The notes under the pieces were generated by a model. That model did not search any database. It had not been told where the DNA came from and saw only the letters and a list, made by a program, of their open reading frames with translations. From positions 1 through 12,399 of the forward strand of contig WHUX01000735.1 in the NCBI GenBank assembly GCA_015179025.1: a stretch of DNA of 12,399 nt, read 5' to 3'. Source of the stretch: Terfezia claveryi. Its lineage: Eukaryota > Ascomycota > Pezizomycetes > Pezizales > Pezizaceae. Position 1 is the stretch's first letter. Every line of letters begins with the position of its first letter. The position numbers and the translations under genes were made by a program. Of the stretch, positions 8,085 through 12,399 are shown piece by piece.

Positions 8085-9115
8085 TGGGGCAGGGGCTTTC
8101 GCTTACCTCACAAGGAGATACAAGCTGAAGGCGCATGCCCTTTCCATACATAAGGTGAACCTGGGAATCAACAAGATGCGACCTAAGGAGGAGTGGAAGG
8201 CCATGGTCCCGGAGGAATACCACGAGTTTATTAATCTGTTCTCGAAAAAAGCCGCGGAGAAGCTGGCGCCCCATCGACCATATGACCACACAATTCCGCT
8301 GGTAGAGGGTAAACCCCCCCTTATGGGCCTCTCTACGGAATGTCCCGGGTGGAGCTGGAGGCCCTGAAGAAATACTTGGAGGAAAACCTCACAAGAGCTT
8401 CATTTGCCATAGCTCTTCACCAGCGGGTGCCCCAGTACTTTTCGTGAAGAAATCGGATGGCTCTCTCCAGTTGTGTGTCGATTACCGGGGCCTAAATGAG
8501 ATAACGGTCAAAAACAGGTACCCCTACCCTAATCTAGGAGACATTAGCCAGGCTTTTCAAGACTAAATGGTTCACCAAACTGGATTTAAGAGGGGCTTGC
8601 AACCTGGTACGGATCGCCGAGGGGGAGGAGTGGAAAACTGCCTTCCGAACACGATATGGCTATTTTGAGTATAATGTGATGCCCTTTGGCCTAACCAATG
8701 CCCCTGCCTCCTTCCAACACTTCATCATGACACCTTGCGGGACTTCCTCGATGTGTTCTGCACAGCTTACTTGACGATATCCTCATATACTCGGACTCCC
8801 TAGCAGAACACAAAATCCATGTGAGGCAGGTGTTAGAGAAGCTGGAGAAGGCCGGATTATACCTGAAACCGGAGAAATACGAGTTTCATGTGCAGGAGGT
8901 CAAGTATCTGGGGTTAATCATCACTACAGAAGGTATCAGGATGGACCCCACCAAGGTTACCGCTGTCCAGGAATGGCAAACCCCAGCAAATCTCAAGGAC
9001 TCCAAGCCTTCCTGGGGTTGCAAACTTTTACCAGTGGTTCATTCTAGGGTATTCAAGATCGTAGCCCTCCTCACCGCCCTGACCAAAAAAGACCAGCTTT
9101 CGACTGGAATCCAGA
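8085..9115 (+). pseudogene. Reverse transcriptase domain
   Basis: RT would copy the element RNA into cDNA. The entry segment runs K-A-H-A-L-S-I-H to E-G-K-P-P (about 8125-8316). A shift in the C run 8314-8320 leads to [19 protein letters not shown]. Another frame carries [11 protein letters not shown] and C-V-D-Y-R-G-L-N (about 8435-8500), ending at TAA 8564-8566. Domain [10 protein letters not shown], has its catalytic Asp at 8583-8585, and [13 protein letters not shown] follows. The Y-L-D-D box lacks one base: TAC TTG at 8768-8773 is followed by ACGAT, so the box is split across frames. The thumb region (8821-9000: Y-L-G-L-I-I-T-T-E-G-I) is clean, then shifts again at about 9000. At least five frame changes make RT dead. 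Confidence 0.9.
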
Positions 9116-9590
9116 AGCCCAATCTGCCTTCCAGAACTTCAAGGAAGCCTTCTGCTCAGTGCCTATCCTGGCACATTTCAACCCTGACCAGGAGTGTGTC
9201 GTCGAAACCATGCCTCCGACTATGTCTCCACGGGAATCCTCTCTCAGAACGATGATAAAGGCATCCTCCACCCAGTGGCCTATTTCTCAAAGAAGCATTC
9301 CCCAGCTGAGTGCAACTACGAGATCTATGACAAGGAGCTAATGGCCATCGTGCGAGCATTCGAGGAATGGAGGCTACACCTGGAGTCAGCCAAGGGGATT
9401 ATGGAAGTACTTTCCGACCATAAAAACCTTGAGTACTTTACCACCACCAAGCTGCTCAACCGACGCAGGCCAGGTGGTCGGAATTCCTCTCTCGGTTCAA
9501 CTTTAAGATCAAGTACCGTCCTGGAAAAGCTGGTGGCAAGCCCGATGCGTTAACCCGGAGATCAGGAGATCTCCCTAAGGGGGGGATGAA
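9116..9590 (+). pseudogene. RNase H domain and polyprotein connection
   Basis: RNase H would remove the RNA strand during cDNA synthesis. [16 protein letters not shown] lies at about 9162-9209. The next codon should start the D-A-S-D-Y motif but reads AT GCC, one base short, so the first catalytic Asp is lost by a shift (9210-9214). The following frame (9194-9553) is otherwise good: D-A-S-like A-S-D-Y, L-S-Q, then Y-D-K-E-L-M-A-I-V (catalytic Glu) and [10 protein letters not shown] (catalytic Asp). A further shift at about 9466 leads to W-S-E-F-L-S-R-F and P-D-A-L-T-R-R (about 9541-9558), the usual end of this domain in Ty3/gypsy elements. Confidence 0.88.
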
Positions 9591-9654
9591 AGGCTAAAAT
9601 ACCAAAATCAGGGTATTGAAGCCCGAAAACCTCGATCTGGCGGCCAATGCCCTT

Positions 9655-9714
9655 GCTGAAGCTGAGGCTGAGGCTGATGCGGAAGCTGCTGAGGCTGATG
9701 CGGAAGCTGAGGCG
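9655..9714 (+). repeat. GCTGAG/GCGGAA hexamer repeat encoding an Ala-Glu/Asp linker
   Basis: Ten near-hexameric codon pairs (GCT GAA, GCT GAG, GCT GAT, GCG GAA) encode alternating Ala and acidic residues between the RNase H domain and integrase. The frame then reads R-A-D-L followed by TGA at 9727-9729, which would be CGA (Arg) before a C-to-T change, and goes on as Q-L-V-R-Q-A-Y. It would form a flexible or helical acidic spacer in the polyprotein. Confidence 0.75.
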
Positions 9715-9754
9715 AGAGCCGACCTCTGACAACTGGTGAGACAGGCATACGAGG

Positions 9755-10591
9755 ATGACCCCCTGGCCAAGGAAATTATCGCCGCAGTGGATTCAGCCAG
9801 CGCGCCACCCCAAAATCTCCCTGGCTGAATGTACCGTCCAGGAAGGCCTCCTTTACCACCTCGAGCGGCTCTATGTGCCGGAAGGAGAGCTGCGCCTGCG
9901 ATTGATCAAGGAACACCACGATACCCCAGCGGCAGGCCACTCGGGAGTGGCTAAAACGTTGGAACTGCTGGCCAGGGAATATACATGGACAGACCAGCGG
10001 AAGGAAGTGGAGCGGTACGTACGGAACTGCCATGTTTGCAAGCGTGCTAAGCCTGTCCGCCACGCCCCATATGGCACTCTGAAGCCCCTGGATATCCCGG
10101 ATCGGCCGTGGCTGCATCTGACCATGGATTTCGTGACGGGATTGCCAGAAGACTCGGGATTCAACGCCATCTTGATGGTGGTAGATCGGTTGACAAAAAT
10201 GAGGCACGTTATACCTTGCCGGGATACCTGCTCTGCCCCAGAGTTAGCCAATCTCTACCTCAATAATGTATTCCGATACCATGGCCTCCCTGAATCGATC
10301 GTATCCGACCGTGGCCCCCAGTTTACCTCAGAATTCTGGCAAGCCTTCTGCGAACTTCTGGGGATCAAAGTGCGGCTGTCAACGGCATATCACCCCCAGA
10401 CGGACGGCCAATCAGAGAGGATGAACGCCATTATGGAGCAATATCTGCGGGCCTTTGTCAACTACCAGCAGGATAACTGGGTTTCGCTGCTGGCCACCTG
10501 CGAATTCGCCGCGAACAACCAGTTCTCGGAATCCTCCAAAACCTCTCCTTTCCTGGCCAATTACGGTTGGCACCCCCGATTCGTCACCTAG
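9755..10591 (+). CDS. Integrase (zinc-binding and catalytic core), intact frame fragment
   Basis: This is the best-preserved part of the element: 278 codons open. The true domain starts a little upstream in another frame (A-Y-E-D-D-P-L-A-K-E-I-I at about 9748-9783), with a shift near 9808. In the open frame the zinc-binding module is H55-X6-H62-X29-C92-X2-C95. The catalytic triad is complete: D125 (T-M-D-F-V-T-G-L-P), D185 (I-V-S-D-R-G-P-Q-F) and E221 (G-Q-S-E-R-M), spaced 59 and 35 residues, the D,D-35-E pattern of retroviral and Ty3 integrases. The frame stops at TAG 10589-10591 just after the core (H-P-R-F-V-T); the C-terminal part carries on in the next frame. It would join element cDNA to host DNA in the nucleus. 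It is part of a broken polyprotein, so expression as such is doubtful. Confidence 0.92.
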   Translation: MTPWPRKLSPQWIQPARHPKISLAECTVQEGLLYHLERLYVPEGELRLRLIKEHHDTPAAGHSGVAKTLELLAREYTWTDQRKEVERYVRNCHVCKRAKPVRHAPYGTLKPLDIPDRPWLHLTMDFVTGLPEDSGFNAILMVVDRLTKMRHVIPCRDTCSAPELANLYLNNVFRYHGLPESIVSDRGPQFTSEFWQAFCELLGIKVRLSTAYHPQTDGQSERMNAIMEQYLRAFVNYQQDNWVSLLATCEFAANNQFSESSKTSPFLANYGWHPRFVT

Positions 10592-11175
10592 CTCCCCTGC
10601 AGAAAGCCCAACCCCCAGCCAAGGAATTCGCAGCCGGAATCGCTGAGCTCCACTCGACCCTGAAGGCAGAGCTGAGGTATGCGCAAGCCAGGCAAGCCGA
10701 ATATGCCAACGGCTCACGGTTGCCAGCCCCCAGATATCAGCCAGGCGACAAGGTATGGCTCTCCAGCCGGCACTTCCGAACAGAACGGCCCTCCCGCAAG
10801 CTCGACCACAAGTTCCTGGGTCCATTTGAGGTGTTGGCCGCTGTGGGCACTCATGCCTACCGCCTGAGGTTCCCCAAAGACATCAAACGACATCCAGTCG
10901 TCCATGTCTCCGAGATCGAGCCTGCCGCTAGCGACCCTCTCCCCGGCCAGAAACACCCTCCACCTCCCCCCGTGGTTATCGAAGGTGAGGAGGAATGGGA
11001 GGTAGAGGAAGTGCTGGACTCCCGAAGAAGGTATGGGCACCTGCAATATAAGGTCAAATGGCTGGGAGATGAGGAGACGACCTGGCAACCAGCGGAGGAC
11101 CTGGAAAACGCACAGGACTTGGTCACCCTGTTCCACCAGCGTTACCCCGGAAGCCTCCCCCCCAATGATGTTCTT
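10592..11175 (+). CDS. Integrase C-terminus: GPF/Y module and chromodomain
   Basis: This lies in a long open frame that runs from 10567 (non-ATG) to TAA at 11350-11352; the genuine coding part begins after the shift near 10591. It first carries a helical stretch (F-A-A-G-I-A-E-L-H-S-T-L-K-A-E-L). Then comes the GPF/Y module (G-D-K-V-W-L, K-F-L-G-P-F-E-V-L and V-V-H-V-S-E-I). After a Pro-rich hinge is a chromodomain of about 50 residues: E-W-E-V-E-E-V-L-D, L-Q-Y-K-V-K-W-L-G, then T-T-W-Q-P-A-E-D-L-E-N. Two cage aromatics are present (Trp in E-W-E-V and Trp in V-K-W-L), but the position after W-L-G, usually Tyr or Phe, is Asp. In fungal chromoviruses this domain steers insertion toward methylated-histone chromatin. 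The natural stop probably lay soon after R-Y-P-G-S-L-P-P-N. Confidence 0.9.
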
Positions 11176-11350
11176 GTCGTCCTGGAATTGGTTATTAGGG
11201 TTTGTTATTGTCGTTGTTGTTGGGATTATTGTTGGTACGTACTTCCGGCGTTGGGGTTGTGTTATGGGTTATTGGTTTTAGTCGCCTGTTTTGTTTGTTT
11301 GTTTTTGTCTTGCCTTTCGCCTTGTCTTTCGTCGCTGGGGCTCCGAGCCT
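11169..11350 (+). other. GT-rich 3' untranslated stretch read as a hydrophobic tail
   Basis: Composition changes sharply from mixed to G/T-rich after the chromodomain. In the continuing frame this gives about 58 mostly hydrophobic and Cys-rich residues up to the TAA beside the polypurine tract. The bias of the DNA explains the residues, so I take it as untranslated sequence that happens to lack a stop rather than as a membrane domain. Confidence 0.6.
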
Positions 11351-11362
11351 AAAGGGGGATAG
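11351..11362 (+). promoter_or_regulatory. Polypurine tract
   Basis: AAAGGGGGATAG abuts the 3' LTR exactly. It would survive RNase H and prime plus-strand DNA synthesis. One T interrupts it near the end. Confidence 0.85.
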
Positions 11363-11523
11363 TGTCACAACCGTCCTTTCCTAGCCGGGTTTGAGAGTCA
11401 GACGGGATTCCGTCCGACTCTCGTTATTGTTGATTGATATCGTTGTTATCTCTGTTCCCGAGATAAGGGGTCTCGGGAACCTTATTCCTTCCGGTGGCCT
11501 TGGCCAGCCAGGAAGGAATCCTG

Positions 11524-11531
11524 TATATATA
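11524..11531 (+). promoter_or_regulatory. TATA box of the 3' LTR
   Basis: TATATATA sits in the same place as in the 5' LTR. A stem-loop GTTGGAT/ATCCAAC lies at 11552-11569. If active, it would drive transcription outward into the right-hand minisatellite. Confidence 0.65.
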
Positions 11532-11675
11532 GCTTGCTCTCTCCGCCCTCTGTTGGATCCCCATCCAACGTCTTGTATACCCAATAGGACCTTGCTTCCC
11601 CCAGGCTTGTGCACCTCCCTTGTGCACCTCCTTGTCTCGAACAAACAACTCTGCAGTACAGCTGCCTCCCTTGAC

Positions 11676-11842
11676 ACACGCGGCAACTGCTCCGCGTGTT
11701 GTCCCTTGCCCTCTGCCTCTCTCTTGCCTCTTGCCTCTTGCCTTGCCCCCGTCTCAGTCTTCCCCTGGTCACACACGTAGCGTTCCTACGTGTGTCTTAC
11801 CCTAGCCTTTCCCCGATCACACACGTAGCGCTCCTACGTGTG
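11676..11842. repeat. Three hairpins in R/U5 of the 3' LTR
   Basis: ACACGCGG pairs with CCGCGTGT (11676-11699, loop of 8). ACACACGTAG pairs with CTACGTGTGT (11771-11795, loop CGTTC). CACACGTAG pairs with CTACGTGTG (11820-11842, loop CGCTC). The second and third are near copies of one another. The equivalents in the 5' LTR are partly broken by C-to-T or G-to-A changes and small indels. Between the first and second lies a CT-rich tract (about 11700-11768). Confidence 0.85.
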
Positions 11843-11908
11843 CGATTGCCCCTTGCCACTTCCCCGGCGTACCCCTTGGTCGCCTTGTCCCCCAGAGCCC
11901 TCGTTACA

Positions 11909-11914
11909 GCTTCC
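11909..11914. repeat. Target-site duplication, right copy (GCTTCC)
   Basis: It is identical to 5628-5633 and flush with the GTTACA end of the 3' LTR. Confidence 0.9.
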
Positions 11915-12039
11915 CATACTGACATCTGGGCTGTTCGCATAGATATCCACCCTAGTACTACTCCCCGTTTTCAATTAGGTATTCTGACTAATAACTCCCC
12001 TCTCTACAATCCTTTCTTATAGAGAAAAAAAATAGCCTC

Positions 12040-12399
12040 GTTTTGGGGGTTTGCTTGCTTGGGTGCTTTACTTGCTCGGGGACTTTACTCGCTCAAGGGC
12101 TTTGCTCGCTCAGAGTATTGAGCTGTGCTCGCTTGGGGCTTTGCTGACTTAGGTATGAGCTATGCTCGCTCGAGGTGTTGAGCTTGCCTGCGGGTCTTGA
12201 GCTTGCTTGCTCGGAGTCGTGAGCTTTGCGCCACTTGGGGATTGAGCTTTGCTTGCTCGGGGCTTTGCTCGCTCGGGGGCTTTGCTCACTCGAGGGCTTT
12301 GCTCACTCAAGGGCTTTGCTCGCTCGGGAGCTTTGCTCACTCGAGCGCTTTGCTCACCCGAGAGTATTGAGCTGTGCTCGCTCGGGTATTGAGCTTGCT
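12040..12399. repeat. 17-bp minisatellite, running off the window
   Basis: The unit is close to GGCTTTGCTCGCTCGGG (17 bp), most regular at 12260-12360 with variants CACTCGAG, CACTCAAG and CACCCGAG. A longer interspersed unit, AGTATTGAGCTGTGCTCGCT, occurs at about 12114 and 12364, so there is a higher-order layer. The short region 11915-12039 before it has no recognisable feature. Minus-strand frames here (such as 12340-12149) are products of the repeat. Confidence 0.88.

Larger units (their letters stand above)
5634..11908 (+). mobile_element. Full-length Ty3/gypsy chromovirus LTR retrotransposon (6275 bp), coding region decayed
   Basis: The element has two LTRs, each starting TGTCACA and ending GTTACA, a perfect 6-bp target duplication, a primer-binding site, a polypurine tract, and the gag-PR-RT-RH-INT-chromodomain order of Ty3/gypsy chromoviruses. 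It belongs with fungal chromodomain elements of the MAGGY/Tf1 type by domain layout; placing it in a named family needs a search. The internal region is more GC-rich than the left flank. About ten frame changes and several stops break the single polyprotein, while integrase and chromodomain frames remain long and clean. The LTRs differ at about 13 substitutions plus about 12 small indels (hand alignment), so insertion is neither brand new nor very old for the rate of decay seen. Confidence 0.95.
11363..11908 (+). repeat. 3' LTR (546 bp)
   Basis: It aligns with 5634-6185 throughout, starting TGTCACA and ending GTTACA. It repeats the U3 hairpins, the TATA box and the start-site stem-loop, and its palindromes downstream of the start are more perfect than those of the 5' copy. 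It would supply the RNA 3' end and polyadenylation; I could not pick out a clear poly(A) signal. Confidence 0.95.

Noticed and set aside
8768..8778. Programmed frameshift at the Y-L-D-D box
   Set aside because: There is no slippery heptamer, and a shift inside a catalytic codon among many other shifts points to decay or error.
9776..10251. Minus-strand frames of 126-143 codons over the integrase
   Set aside because: They are shadows of the plus-strand integrase, which has complete HHCC and DD35E signatures.
11202..11384. Membrane-anchor domain after the chromodomain
   Set aside because: The hydrophobic residues follow from G/T-rich DNA directly before the polypurine tract, and no such tail is expected in this class.

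Overview
The window contains no ordinary host gene that I can support. It is a repeat-dense, transposon-rich stretch of a eukaryotic genome, most likely a filamentous ascomycete. The basis for that is a Ty3/gypsy chromovirus with a C-terminal chromodomain, C-to-T-type decay, intron-free decayed polyproteins and minisatellite-filled flanks. A truffle-like or other TE-rich pezizomycete would fit, but the species is a guess.

Left part (1-5627). Minus-strand remains of one Ty3/gypsy element appear in two blocks. A gag block lies at about 3113-3800, and a protease plus reverse transcriptase block at 1-960 runs off the window edge. Between them lie a 24-bp minisatellite (about 1636-2450), an AT-rich degenerate repeat (about 2610-2800) and smaller repeats. 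About 3960-5090 has no recognisable gene. A dimeric 36-38 bp minisatellite (core 5224-5408) comes just before the main element.

Main element (5634-11908). This is a structurally complete plus-strand Ty3/gypsy chromovirus flanked by a perfect 6-bp target duplication (GCTTCC, 5628-5633 and 11909-11914). It has a 552-bp 5' LTR, a probable self-priming primer-binding site, gag with zinc knuckle, protease, RT, RNase H, an alanine/glutamate-rich linker, an integrase with complete HHCC and DD35E signatures, a GPF/Y module and chromodomain, a polypurine tract and a 546-bp 3' LTR. The gag-pol reading frame is broken by many single-base shifts and some stops, including shifts inside the RT and RNase H catalytic Asp codons. 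This copy therefore looks non-autonomous. In a working copy, Gag packages the transcript, protease cuts the polyprotein, RT/RNase H makes cDNA, and integrase plus chromodomain select the insertion site.

Right part (11915-12399). A short stretch of the old flank is followed by a 17-bp minisatellite that runs off the window. It shares a 12-base core with the 24-bp array on the left.

The most notable signals are the self-priming geometry, the hairpin-packed LTRs, and a fully one-directional set of transitions between the LTRs (all 12 have A/T in the 5' copy). I found no new defence, biosynthetic or RNA system.
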